Source: Nocardia brasiliensis IFM 10847 (GTDB lineage Bacteria; Actinomycetota; Actinomycetes; Mycobacteriales; Mycobacteriaceae). From it: a stretch of 64,000 bases of DNA. Location of the stretch: the NCBI RefSeq assembly GCF_000710915.1, contig NZ_BAUA01000181.1, positions 1 through 64,000 on the forward strand, given 5' to 3'. This document shows, in pieces, positions 1 to 8,573 of the stretch. The notes under the pieces were generated by a model. It was not told the origin of the DNA. It worked only from the letters and a program-made list of their open reading frames with translations, and searched no databases. Each line of letters begins with the position of its first letter. Positions within the stretch are counted from its first letter, which is position 1. Made by a program: the position numbers and the translations under genes.

Positions 1-28
1 GACGCAACAGCGGCGGGGTGTCGTTCAT
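1..28 (-). CDS. Possible start of a divergent gene running off the left edge
   Basis: An ATG on the minus strand at 28 opens a frame reading MNDTPPLLR before the window ends. It lies back to back with the epoxide hydrolase across a short intergenic stretch that contains a 7-bp-arm dyad, a layout typical of a regulator divergent from its target. Only nine codons are visible, so neither the family nor the reality of the gene can be judged. Confidence 0.3.
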
Positions 29-49
29 GAATTCCAGAATTCCAGATAA

Positions 50-70
50 CTAGGACATGAATGGTCCTAG
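50..70. promoter_or_regulatory. Inverted repeat, candidate operator for the epoxide hydrolase
   Basis: Perfect 7-bp arms CTAGGAC (50-56) and GTCCTAG (64-70) flank a 7-nt spacer. The dyad lies 50 nt upstream of the epoxide hydrolase start, and just upstream of a possible divergent start at 28. An 8-bp tandem repeat (AATTCCAG twice, 30-45) lies beside it. The length and symmetry suit a TetR-like dimer; no regulator is visible, so the assignment is inferred. Confidence 0.45.
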
Positions 71-120
71 ATGGCTCATACCGTTGTTTTCAGTTCGCAC
101 AACAGGCAAGGAGCCCCGCC

Positions 121-1263
121 ATGACCGACAACATCGCCGTCCGCCCGTTCCGCATCGAGATCTCGCAGGCCGAACTCGACGACCTGCGCGACCGGCTGAG
201 CCGGGCCCGCTGGTCGGCCCAGCTGCCCGGCGCGGGCTGGCAGCGCGGCGTGCCCGTCGACTATCTGCGGGAGCTCGCCGAATACTGGCGGACCGAATTC
301 GACTGGCGCGCACAGGAAGCGGCGCTGAACGAGTTTCCGCAGTTCGTCACCGAGATCGACGGGCTCGACGTGCATTTCGTGCACGTGCGCTCGCCAGAGC
401 CGGACGCGGTGCCGCTGATCCTGACCCACGGCTGGCCCAATTCGTTCGTCGAATTCAGCAAGACCATCGACCTGCTCGCCGATCCGCGCAAGCACGGCCT
501 CGATCCGGCGCAGGCGTTCCACGTCGTGGTCCCGTCGGTGCCGGGCTTCGCCTTCTCGGATGCGCCGGTGGAAATCGGCATGACGCCACAACGGGTGGCG
601 CAGATGTGGCTCGTGCTGATGGATCGACTGGGCTATCACCGATTCGGCGCACAGGGCGGCGATCTCGGCGCGTACGTCGCGCCCGAACTGGCCATCGCGG
701 CGCCGGACCGGGTGATCGGCGTGCACCTCGACGGCGGTATCGGCATGCCGACCGCGGCCGACGTGCCGACCATGACGCCCGACGAGCGCGCCGAGTGGGA
801 CCTGATGCAGCAGTGGATGACCGGGGTGAATCACCACGAACTACTGAACGTGGCGCCGCAGACCTTCGCGCACGCGTGGACCGATTCCCCGGTTGGTCTA
901 CTGTCCTGGCTGATGCACAAGTTCAATGAGTTCACTCCGCTCGCCGACCTCGCGGAGGACGTCATAGAGCGCGATCACCTGCTGACCAACGTCAGTATCT
1001 ACTGGTTCACCAACACCGCGGCCACGTCGTCCTGGCCGATGTACAACGGCCTGGGCGAGGACGGATTCGCTTGGCCCAAGGGGCAGAAGGCGGTGCCGAC
1101 CGGGGTGTACGGCGGCGGGTCGGCGTTGATGCGGCGACTTGCCGAGCGCGACAACGTCATCGCGCACTGGCCGTCCGGCAATACCGGCAATCACTTTGTG
1201 GCGATGGAACTTCCGGAGATGCACACGGCCGACATCCGCGCATTCTTCGCGAAGGTGCGGTAG
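121..1263 (+). CDS. Epoxide hydrolase, alpha/beta-hydrolase fold (EHN family)
   Basis: A 380-residue soluble enzyme expected to open epoxides to vicinal diols. The first ~110 residues form the EHN (epoxide hydrolase N-terminal) module seen in microsomal-type enzymes. HGWP at 103-106 supplies the oxyanion hole, Asp181 in GGDLGAY is the nucleophile, and His358 in TGNHF is the general base. The ATG at 121 is preceded by a good AAGGAG site, so it is preferred over in-frame starts further upstream. The gene converges with the next one, 10 bp away. Family assignment is firm; the natural substrate is unknown. Confidence 0.9.
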   Translation: MTDNIAVRPFRIEISQAELDDLRDRLSRARWSAQLPGAGWQRGVPVDYLRELAEYWRTEFDWRAQEAALNEFPQFVTEIDGLDVHFVHVRSPEPDAVPLILTHGWPNSFVEFSKTIDLLADPRKHGLDPAQAFHVVVPSVPGFAFSDAPVEIGMTPQRVAQMWLVLMDRLGYHRFGAQGGDLGAYVAPELAIAAPDRVIGVHLDGGIGMPTAADVPTMTPDERAEWDLMQQWMTGVNHHELLNVAPQTFAHAWTDSPVGLLSWLMHKFNEFTPLADLAEDVIERDHLLTNVSIYWFTNTAATSSWPMYNGLGEDGFAWPKGQKAVPTGVYGGGSALMRRLAERDNVIAHWPSGNTGNHFVAMELPEMHTADIRAFFAKVR

Positions 1264-1273
1264 GTCGGGTGGA

Positions 1274-2163
1274 TCAGTTGCCCGTCGCCGGCTTGCTGAA
1301 CTCCCCGTGCACCGAGGTGCCTGCGGGCGGGGCCGGGGTGGTCGGTGCGACGGGAGCGGGGGCCGGTGCGGGCGCGGGCGCGGGTTCCGGCGCCGGGCGG
1401 CGGGCAGCGGCGCGGGTGCGGGCTGCTGCGCGGTGGTCGGTGCGGGCTCGGGTGCCGGGCCCGTCACGGTGCCGTTCGGGCCGGGGGCAACCACGCCGGG
1501 TGCGTTCGTGTCGGCCGGATTGGCCGGATGGCTCGCCGGCTGATCGGGCACCATGAACGTGCCGACGGTCGGCGTCATCACGCAGTGCGCACCCGGGTAG
1601 TCGATGATGCCCCACATCGAGGCGATGACGGTGCCGGGGCCGCTGCGCACGGTCTTGGACAGCGAGGGCAGCCCGTACTCGGTCAGGTCGTCGAGGGGAT
1701 CGATGCCGCTGGCGCCGTTGTTGATGTTCACCCAGGCCACGACGAGCCCGGAGGCCAGCGGGATGCCCGAATGCGCGGGGGTGGCGCTGAAGCGCAGCGT
1801 GCCCGGCGCGACATTGAGGTCCTGGCTGTTGCCGACGCCGTCGGTGCTCGCGGCCGCGATGATCGTGGTGATCGGGCCGAGGCTGCCGCAGCCGAAAGTC
1901 GGTGCGGCATAGGCGAACGGGGTGAACGCGCTGGTGATGTGGCGCAGTGCGGCCACGTCGACGAGCTTGGTGTACTGGGTGAGCGCGCCGACCCCGGCCT
2001 GCACGGCCGGATCGGGACCCGCGGTCTCGGTGAGGTGGGTGAGTCCGGCGTCGAGTGGCGTCGGTTCGGGTTCGGCGGCGGCCGGGCCGCCGAGGGTGAG
2101 CGCGGCGCCGATGCCGAGAGTGGTCACGGCCGCGGCGGCGCGTGTGATGGTCCTGCCGTTCAC
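1274..2163 (-). CDS. Secreted conserved protein with Pro/Ala-rich tail (frame broken near 1400)
   Basis: A GTG at 2163 with GAGGAGAA upstream opens a protein with a Sec signal peptide (NGRTITR, then a hydrophobic stretch ending GGPAAA). A compact globular region follows (about residues 35-200, with SGIPLASG and AWVNINNG), then a Pro/Ala tail. The frame runs intact to the tail, then breaks at about 1395-1410. The expected ending, an alternating Pro-Ala run followed by GTSVHGEFSKPATGN and stop at 1274, is in the next frame. A one-base indel in a G/C-rich stretch, real or a sequencing error, would restore about 295 residues. Function not recognised. Confidence 0.65.
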
Positions 2164-2404
2164 TCGTTCTCCTCGATACCCAAGGCTCAGGGGTCCCCAA
2201 CCCACGTGCAGCAACGTACCAGTTCGTCGGAAATATCGCCCAGGTAGCACCGCTGTTCACCTGCTCGCGTGGCGCCCGGCGTAACGGGTTGGCGGCAAAG
2301 CCGGAGGTGGCCGCGCGTGTCCCGGCACTGTGATCCACTCGACAGTCGAGTATTACCGAGGGGTAGTTTGGACTCGGACGTACGAGACACAGACGGAGCT
2401 GCGT

Positions 2405-3577
2405 ATGAAAATAAGCCTGTCCCCAGACGAGGTCGCCTTCCGCGACGAACTGCGAAACTTCTACCGCACCGAGATCCCCGCCGAAATCCGCGAACGGTTC
2501 AAGTACGGGCGCGAACTGTCCCGCGACGACATCGTCCGCTCGCACAAGATTCTCAACGAGCACGGTCTCGCGGTGCCGAACTGGCCGGTCGAATGGGGCG
2601 GCAAGGACTGGACCCCGATGCAGCGCCACATCTGGCAGGACGAGATGCAGCTCGCCTCGGTGCCGGACCCGCTGACCTTCAACGCGCAGATGGTCGGTCC
2701 GGTGATCGCGCACTTCGGTTCGCAGGAGCTCAAGCAGCGCTTCCTGCCCGCCACCGCGGCCCTGGACATCTGGTGGTGCCAAGGCTTCTCCGAACCCGAC
2801 GCGGGCTCGGATCTGGCCTCGCTGCGCACCACCGCGGTGCGTGACGGCGACTCTTACATCGTCAACGGCCAGAAGATCTGGACCACGCTCGCGCAGTACG
2901 CGGACTGGATCTTCTGCCTGGTGCGCACCGACCCGAACGCCCCGAAGAAGCAGGCGGGCATCTCGTTCCTGCTCTTCGACGTGAAATCGCCCGGGGTCAC
3001 GATCCGCCCGATCAAGCTGATCGACGGCGGCTACGAGGTGAACGAGGTGTTCTTCGAGAACGTCCGGGTACCGGCCGACCAGCTGGTCGGCGAGGAGAAC
3101 ATGGGCTGGACCTACGCCAAGTTCCTGCTCGGCAACGAGCGCACCGGCATCACCGGCGTCGGTCGCACCAAGGTGAAGATCGGCGTCGCGAAAGAATATG
3201 CGGCGCAGACCAAGTCGGGCAGCGGCACCCTGCTGGAAGATCCGCTGTTCGCGGCCCGGGTCGCCGAACTGGAGAACGAGCTGCTCGCCCTGGAGCTCAC
3301 CCAGCTGCGCGTGGTCTCGAATTCGTCGGAGGGCAAGCCGAATCCGGCCTCGTCGGTGCTGAAGCTGCGTGGCTCGGAGTTACAGCAGGCCGCCACCGAG
3401 CTGCTGCTCGACATCGCGGGCCCGGACGCCCTGCCGGTCGACGCGGACGAGATCGCTTCGCCCGGTTGGGCGCAGCGCAGCGGCCCCGGCTACCTGAACT
3501 ACCGCAAGACAACCATCTACGGAGGCTCCAGCGAGGTGCAGCGCACCATCATCGCCTCCACGATCCTCGGATTGTGA
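2405..3577 (+). CDS. Acyl-CoA dehydrogenase, alpha-type subunit (FadE)
   Basis: A 390-residue flavoprotein of the acyl-CoA dehydrogenase fold, expected to introduce a 2,3-double bond into an acyl-CoA. The family signature GFSEPDAGSD is at 127-136, with FAD-contact KIWTT soon after. The C-terminal helix has YGGSSEVQRT, with Gly where medium-chain enzymes carry the catalytic Glu. A Glu at 245 in LLGNERTG sits where isovaleryl-CoA dehydrogenase-type enzymes place their base. The next acyl-CoA dehydrogenase starts 9 bp downstream, so an alpha2-beta2 heteromer like the mycobacterial steroid or fatty-acid FadE pairs is likely (inference). The start at 2405 was chosen because homology begins there. 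Confidence 0.9.
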   Translation: MKISLSPDEVAFRDELRNFYRTEIPAEIRERFKYGRELSRDDIVRSHKILNEHGLAVPNWPVEWGGKDWTPMQRHIWQDEMQLASVPDPLTFNAQMVGPVIAHFGSQELKQRFLPATAALDIWWCQGFSEPDAGSDLASLRTTAVRDGDSYIVNGQKIWTTLAQYADWIFCLVRTDPNAPKKQAGISFLLFDVKSPGVTIRPIKLIDGGYEVNEVFFENVRVPADQLVGEENMGWTYAKFLLGNERTGITGVGRTKVKIGVAKEYAAQTKSGSGTLLEDPLFAARVAELENELLALELTQLRVVSNSSEGKPNPASSVLKLRGSELQQAATELLLDIAGPDALPVDADEIASPGWAQRSGPGYLNYRKTTIYGGSSEVQRTIIASTILGL

Positions 3578-3586
3578 GGCGCCGCC

Positions 3587-4711
3587 ATGGATTTCGATCT
3601 CACCGATGAACAGGGCATGCTGCGGGACACGGTCCGCGACCTGCTCGCCCGCAACTACGATCCGGAGACCAGGCTGAAGGTCACCGACACCGAGCTCGGC
3701 TGGAGCCGCGAGGTGTGGCGTCAGCTGGCCGAACTCGGCGTGCTCGGACTGAGTTTCAGCGAGGAGGACGGCGGTGTCGGGGCCGGCCCGGTGGAGACCA
3801 TGGTGGTGCTCGAGGAGGTGGGCCGCAGGCTCGCACCGGAGCCGATCCTGGACGCCGTGCTGGTGCCGGGCGGCTTGATCACCCTCGCGGGCAGCGCCGA
3901 ACAGCGGCAGCGGGTACTGCCGGAGGTCGCGGCGGGCAACAAACTGCTCGCCTTCGCCCATGCCGAGCCCGGCGTCCGCTGGCCCGCCACCGAGCTCACC
4001 ACCGCCGCTGCGGCACAGGGCGATTCGTACACGCTCACCGGTGTCAAGAATCCGGTCGCGCACGGTGACAGTGCGGACGAGCTGGTGGTCAGCGCGCTGC
4101 TGCCCGGCGGCGAAACCGGGTTGTTCCTGGCCGACGCCGGTGCGACCGGGGTGACCCGCAAGTCCTACCGCACGGTGGACGGCCAGCGGGCCGCGCAGCT
4201 CGAGTTCGTCCAGACGCCCGCCGAACTGCTCGGCACAGGGGACGCGGCGGAGGCGATCCGCACCGTGACCGTGCAGGCGCAGGCGAGCCTGTGCGCGGAA
4301 TCGGTGGGCGCGATGGAAGAGGCGTTACGGCTCACCACCGACTACCTCAAGCAGCGCAAGCAGTTCGGGGTCACGCTGTCGAAGTTCCAGACGCTCACCC
4401 AGCGCGCGGCGAACATGTACGTGTCGCTGGAGCTGGCCCGCAGCATCAGCCTCTACGCCACCGCCGCGCTCGCCGACGGACAGAGCGATCCGCACGTGGC
4501 GTCGCGGGCGCGACTGCAGGTGAGCCGCTCGGCGCGGCACATCGGGCAGGAGGCGATCCAGATGCACGGTGGCATCGGCGTCACCGCCGAATACCCGGTG
4601 GGCCACTACGTCGCCCGGCTGACCGCGATCGAACGCACGCTCGGCGGCGCGCTGGAGCACCTGCGGGTGCTGAGCGACAAGGTCGGCGAGTACTCGCAGC
4701 CCGAGCTGTGA
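3587..4711 (+). CDS. Acyl-CoA dehydrogenase, beta-type subunit (FadE)
   Basis: A 374-residue acyl-CoA dehydrogenase paralogue opening with the usual MDFDLTDEQGMLRDTVRDLL helix. It keeps the RKQFG and QMHGGIG motifs of the C-terminal helical domain. The mid-domain GFSEPDAGSD-type signature of its upstream partner is not recognisable (FAHAEPG occupies that place), as in the degenerate subunit of heteromeric FadE pairs. The gene begins 9 bp after the upstream dehydrogenase and the two are almost certainly co-transcribed. A strong stem-loop ends the operon. Substrate cannot be told from sequence. Confidence 0.9.
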   Translation: MDFDLTDEQGMLRDTVRDLLARNYDPETRLKVTDTELGWSREVWRQLAELGVLGLSFSEEDGGVGAGPVETMVVLEEVGRRLAPEPILDAVLVPGGLITLAGSAEQRQRVLPEVAAGNKLLAFAHAEPGVRWPATELTTAAAAQGDSYTLTGVKNPVAHGDSADELVVSALLPGGETGLFLADAGATGVTRKSYRTVDGQRAAQLEFVQTPAELLGTGDAAEAIRTVTVQAQASLCAESVGAMEEALRLTTDYLKQRKQFGVTLSKFQTLTQRAANMYVSLELARSISLYATAALADGQSDPHVASRARLQVSRSARHIGQEAIQMHGGIGVTAEYPVGHYVARLTAIERTLGGALEHLRVLSDKVGEYSQPEL

Positions 4712-4714
4712 ACC

Positions 4715-4749
4715 CGTGCGGTGGTGCGTGATCCACGCACCACCGCACG
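4715..4749. terminator. Bidirectional stem-loop between the FadE operon and a lipoprotein gene
   Basis: A 16-bp perfect stem (left arm 4715-4730, right arm 4734-4749) closes on a 3-nt loop. It begins just after the stop codon of the second dehydrogenase and ends 6 bp from the stop of the convergent lipoprotein gene. There is no long T tract, as is common in high-GC actinobacteria. Confidence 0.75.
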
Positions 4750-4755
4750 CGTTGC

Positions 4756-5280
4756 TCACTCGCCGTCGGGCAGGCCGGTCGATTCGTCGTGCGAATGCTC
4801 GGAGGACGGGTTGCCGCTCGGGCGCGGCCGGGTGGTCGTCGGCTCCGGCTCTTCCGTCGTCGTGGTCGGCCGGGGGCTGGTCGTGGTGGCCGGTCTGGTC
4901 GGGCGGGTGGTGGGGGTTTCGGACGGCTCCTCGGCCGAGCTGGTGCTCGACGCGCCTTCGCGGGCGGGGTGGCTCGGATCCTCCGGGGTGGGTTCGCCGG
5001 TGGTCGTGGTGGCGAATCCGGTGAACGGCGTCGCGTGCGGGGCCTGATACGGCGCGATCTGCCAGGTCGGCGAGGGCGGGATCGAAATCTTCGGCGCGGT
5101 CACGCTCGGGCCTTCGTGCTGCGCGGCGGCCGCGACCACGTTGGGGTCCGACTGCAACGGCGGCGGCGCGACATAGGTGTCCTGCTTGCCGACTCCGCAG
5201 GCGCCGATGAGGACGAGTCCGAGAGAAACCGCTCCTACGGCAATCGCCGGACCTGCGATCTTGGTCCTGCTGCGCTCCAT
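4756..5280 (-). CDS. Putative lipoprotein with Thr/Pro-rich C-terminus
   Basis: A 174-residue exported protein. From the ATG at 5280 (MERSRTK) there is a short positive start, a hydrophobic stretch and a lipobox-like LIGAC that would give a lipidated Cys. The mature part has a short ordered section (VAPPPLQSDPNVVAAAAQ, then SPTWQIAPYQ) and a long low-complexity tail rich in Thr, Pro, Ser and Glu, typical of cell-wall-spanning linkers. An earlier in-frame ATG at 5316 exists, but the signal peptide fits the later one. No family was recognised. Confidence 0.7.
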   Translation of the reverse strand: MERSRTKIAGPAIAVGAVSLGLVLIGACGVGKQDTYVAPPPLQSDPNVVAAAAQHEGPSVTAPKISIPPSPTWQIAPYQAPHATPFTGFATTTTGEPTPEDPSHPAREGASSTSSAEEPSETPTTRPTRPATTTSPRPTTTTEEPEPTTTRPRPSGNPSSEHSHDESTGLPDGE

Positions 5281-5569
5281 CGGTGACACTCCTGATGCGG
5301 TTCGAGTGGGCCTCACCTTACTCGAGCGGGCACGGCCCGGCCAGGCGAAGCGGTCGCTGACAATGCGCCGGCGGGGCGCGTGTAAACGGTCCTCATTCAG
5401 ATATCGAAATGGTCACTTCGGCGTGTCGTGGGCACGTGTCGCTGTCCTGTGGCCCGCTGTGGTCGTAGCGTGTGAGCAAAGTTACGCGTGAGACGCCTGT
5501 ACCCAGATGAGAGAAGCGTTGTGTGATGAACGCGGCATTGGTTCTCTGATCGGCGTCATCGAGGAGTAG

Positions 5570-5890
5570 ATGATGGGAGCTTACTCGACAACGTCGCAGC
5601 GGGAGTCGTCCGCAGCCGCCAAGGATGCGGTGTCGGCTACTCCGCAGCATCTCGTGTCGGACAAGCCAGCGCGCTCGCTGTCCACGATTGTTTCGCGGGC
5701 GGTCGCCTGGTTCATCTTCGTCGGCGGACTCGTCGGGGCAATCCTCGGCATCGCCGGCCTACACGTCGAAATCACCGTCGCCGGATTGATTCTCGCGTGC
5801 ACCGCAGGGCTGGTCCTGCTCAAACTCCGTGCCGGTGGCGGCGACATCGAATCGGTGGTCGCGCAACCGGTTGCCGCCGAAGACGACTGA
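5570..5890 (+). CDS. Small two-helix membrane protein
   Basis: A 106-residue protein with a polar Ser/Ala-rich first 40 residues and two hydrophobic helices (AVAWFIFVGGLVGAILGIAG and ITVAGLILACTAGLVLL) joined by a short turn, then a short acidic tail. GAGGAG precedes two adjacent ATG codons (5570 and 5573). The 290 bp upstream hold no other gene I can support. It resembles the many small uncharacterised actinobacterial membrane proteins; no function is proposed. Confidence 0.65.
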   Translation: MMGAYSTTSQRESSAAAKDAVSATPQHLVSDKPARSLSTIVSRAVAWFIFVGGLVGAILGIAGLHVEITVAGLILACTAGLVLLKLRAGGGDIESVVAQPVAAEDD

Positions 5891-6008
5891 CACCCGCGCC
5901 GCCGCGACCGAGCCGCCGGGCGACCGGGCGGTCGGTCGCCGAGCGGTAACTTGCTGGTCATCGAAAAATACGGGCGCCCAACGCTTTAGGCGCCTACCGT
6001 GGTGAGCT

Positions 6009-6842
6009 ATGCGGATCGAGATCACCACGGACGCGGCCGAGTTCCGCGCACGCACCGAATCGTTCCTGCTCCGTGATCCGCTGCGGCACACCGTGATCAC
6101 GTCGAGCGTCGCCGGCCATATCGCCGGTCTCGCATCCGGCACGAGCACGCCGAGATTCCTTTCCTTACACGCCGACGACGGCGCGGTGGCCGGGGTGGCC
6201 ATGCGAGTCCAGGACCGCGACGTCTATCTGGGCGAGCTGCCGCACAAGGGCGCGGGCGAGGTGGCCGACGCGCTGGCCGAGGTCGAGCCGGAAGCCGCGG
6301 GAGTGGAAGGACTCCTCGGCGACGCGACCGAGTTCGCCGAGCGCTGGAGCGCCCGCTTCGACGTCGGCTTCCATGAGTCCTATCGCGCCCGGCTCTATCG
6401 GCTCGGAGTGCTGCGTGTGCCCGACGTGCCGGGAGCGCTGCGCCGGGCCACCGAGTCCGACGCCGAGCTGTGCCTGGAGTGGGCCGAGGCGATGTACGCC
6501 GACGGGGGCATGACCTGGCGGCCCACCGAATCCGACACCATCCGCCGTCGCGTCGGGGCCGGTCAGCTCTGGTTCTGGGAACGTGACGGACAGCCGGTAA
6601 GTCTTGCCGCCCACCAGATTCCGGTGTACAAGTGGTCGCGCATCGGCCTGGTCTATACACCGTCCGCGCTACGCGGTCGCGGCTACGCGAGCGCTGTCAC
6701 CGCCGGCCTCGCGCAAGACCTGCGCGCGGACGGACTCGACGTATGCCTGTTCGCCGACGTCGCCAACCGCACCGCCGGCAAGATCTACCAGGCGATCGGC
6801 TTCCATCCCACCCACGAATTCGTGCACTACACCTTCGGCTGA
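6009..6842 (+). CDS. GNAT-family N-acetyltransferase
   Basis: A 277-residue protein. The first ~140 residues are a less conserved N-terminal half; the C-terminal half is a GNAT domain. The acetyl-CoA pyrophosphate loop is VYTPSALRGRGYASAV (R-G-R-G-Y-A), followed by the closing strand VCLFADVANRTAGKIYQAIGF, where the Asn and Tyr are typical. It would acetylate an amine of unknown identity. It is monocistronic, converging with a kinase gene whose stop is 8 bp away. Confidence 0.85.
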   Translation: MRIEITTDAAEFRARTESFLLRDPLRHTVITSSVAGHIAGLASGTSTPRFLSLHADDGAVAGVAMRVQDRDVYLGELPHKGAGEVADALAEVEPEAAGVEGLLGDATEFAERWSARFDVGFHESYRARLYRLGVLRVPDVPGALRRATESDAELCLEWAEAMYADGGMTWRPTESDTIRRRVGAGQLWFWERDGQPVSLAAHQIPVYKWSRIGLVYTPSALRGRGYASAVTAGLAQDLRADGLDVCLFADVANRTAGKIYQAIGFHPTHEFVHYTFG

Positions 6843-6849
6843 CGCAAGT

Positions 6850-8520
6850 TCAGATCAACGGCGCGCGGGCCCACCAGTCCATGAATTCGGCGTCGGTGGC
6901 GATGAAACCGGTGCAGTACATCAGCATCGAGGCGCGCTGCGGGTCCGCGGTGAAATCGGTGACCATGCGCGGGCGCTTGCCGCTGCTGTGCGGCAACGTG
7001 TAATTGGTGAACTCGCGACCGTGATTGACGCCCGTGCTGCGCTCGTTCGCGGGCAGGCCGTCGAGCGCGGCGCGAGCCTCGGCCGGTGAGGCATAAAGAA
7101 AGAAGGAGAAGATGGCTTTGTTCGGGCCGCCGAAGCAGCGCCACTTCACCAGCCAGTCGCCCAGCGGCGGGTCTTCGTCGTCCGCGGGCTCCGCGGTGGG
7201 ATCCGAGGCGAAGCAGCCCGCCTTGTTGTAACCGGTTCCGGAATGCACCAGCTGCGTGGCGGTGGTTTTGGGCAGCATGCCGGGGAAGGCATCGCTGAGC
7301 GTAGCGGCGTATGCGCCGATCGCCGCTCTGTCGGCAGTGGTGGGCGGGGCAGTGGTGGGCGGGGCGGTGCCCGGCCGGGTCGGGGGCGCGGGCGGTTCGG
7401 GCGTCGACGTGGTGCCCGCCGGAGTGACCGTGGTGGGGGCCGCGGTTCCCGGTGATCCGTTGTCGCGCAGCGCGACCACGGCGATCGTGGCGATCAAGCC
7501 GAGCGCCAAGAGCAGGCCCAGGCCCATCCCGAGCGAACGCGAGCGACGGTTCGGGGCGGTGCCGTGGTTGCCCATCAGCTGACGGGGTTGTGTGTGCGGT
7601 CGGTGCTGCGCGTGCGCCTGTGGGGCCTGCGCGAATGCCTGCGATTGCGGGACGGGCTGGGGCCGCGAGAACAGTTGTGGTTGTGGCCGGCTCGGGGCGG
7701 GTCGGGTGAGTGCGTGCCCAGCGGCCGCGGCGAAGTCAGTGCACGAGCCGAACCGATCCTCGGCGCGCTTGGCCATCGCTCGCGCCAGCACCGCGTCCAA
7801 CGCCGGTGGCAGGCCGGGACGGAACCGGCTGACCGGCGGCGGCGGCGCCTGCAAGTGCCCCTGGATCACGGCGACCGGATTGGCGGCATCGAACGGCACG
7901 GTGCCGGTCAGCAGCCGAAACAGCGTGCAGGCCAGCGAATATTGGTCCGAGCGGTGATCGAGCAGCGCTCCGGACAGCTGCTCGGGCGACGCGTAAGCCA
8001 GTGTGGCGGTGAACGTTCCGGTCTGGGTGAGCCGCCCGGTGTCGTCGCGGAAGCGCGCGATCCCGAAATCGGTGAGGAACACCCGGTCCTGCCCGCCGCC
8101 GGTGCCCTCCAGCAAGATGTTGGCGGGCTTCACATCTCGGTGCAACACGCCGCGGCTGTGCGCGTAGTCGAGCGCCTTCGCGGTCTCGGCGATGATCTGC
8201 ACCGCGCGCTCCGGCGTCAGCGTGGCGGCGTCCACTGCGGCGGCGTCGGTGCCGTCGATGTACTGCATCGAGATCCACAGCTGCTCGTCCTCGACGCCAC
8301 GGTCGTAGACGGTCACGATGTTCGGATGGTCCAGCCGGGCGACCAGGTCCGCCTCGCGCTCGAAGCGGGTACGGATCTCCTTGTCGTGGAACATCTCCGG
8401 GTTCAGCAGCTTCATCGCCGTCAAACGTGGCAGGCGGGGATGCCGGGCCAGGTACACCGATCCCATGCCGCCCCGGCCGAGCAGGCGTTCGATGGTGTAC
8501 CCGGCGAATGTTTCTAGCAT
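6850..8520 (-). CDS. Transmembrane Ser/Thr protein kinase (PknF-like), kinase 1 of 3
   Basis: A 556-residue receptor kinase. The cytosolic Hanks-type domain occupies residues ~8-265, with glycine loop GRGGMGSVY, Lys in AMKLL, HRDVKPANILL catalytic loop, DFG and APE-like SPEQ. A Pro/Gln-rich linker follows, then a single transmembrane helix (GMGLGLLLALGLIATIAVVAL) and an extracellular domain of about 170 residues. That domain has two cysteines in GYNKAGC and WRCFGG and is shared with the next kinase. It has no PASTA repeats. The three kinases lie in tandem on the minus strand in the order 3-2-1. Ligand unknown. Confidence 0.9.
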   Translation of the reverse strand: MLETFAGYTIERLLGRGGMGSVYLARHPRLPRLTAMKLLNPEMFHDKEIRTRFEREADLVARLDHPNIVTVYDRGVEDEQLWISMQYIDGTDAAAVDAATLTPERAVQIIAETAKALDYAHSRGVLHRDVKPANILLEGTGGGQDRVFLTDFGIARFRDDTGRLTQTGTFTATLAYASPEQLSGALLDHRSDQYSLACTLFRLLTGTVPFDAANPVAVIQGHLQAPPPPVSRFRPGLPPALDAVLARAMAKRAEDRFGSCTDFAAAAGHALTRPAPSRPQPQLFSRPQPVPQSQAFAQAPQAHAQHRPHTQPRQLMGNHGTAPNRRSRSLGMGLGLLLALGLIATIAVVALRDNGSPGTAAPTTVTPAGTTSTPEPPAPPTRPGTAPPTTAPPTTADRAAIGAYAATLSDAFPGMLPKTTATQLVHSGTGYNKAGCFASDPTAEPADDEDPPLGDWLVKWRCFGGPNKAIFSFFLYASPAEARAALDGLPANERSTGVNHGREFTNYTLPHSSGKRPRMVTDFTADPQRASMLMYCTGFIATDAEFMDWWARAPLI

Positions 8521-8573
8521 CGCGTAGCGATTCGATCAGGGGTGGTGGTCGGGCGACCGGTGCGCGGCACGGC

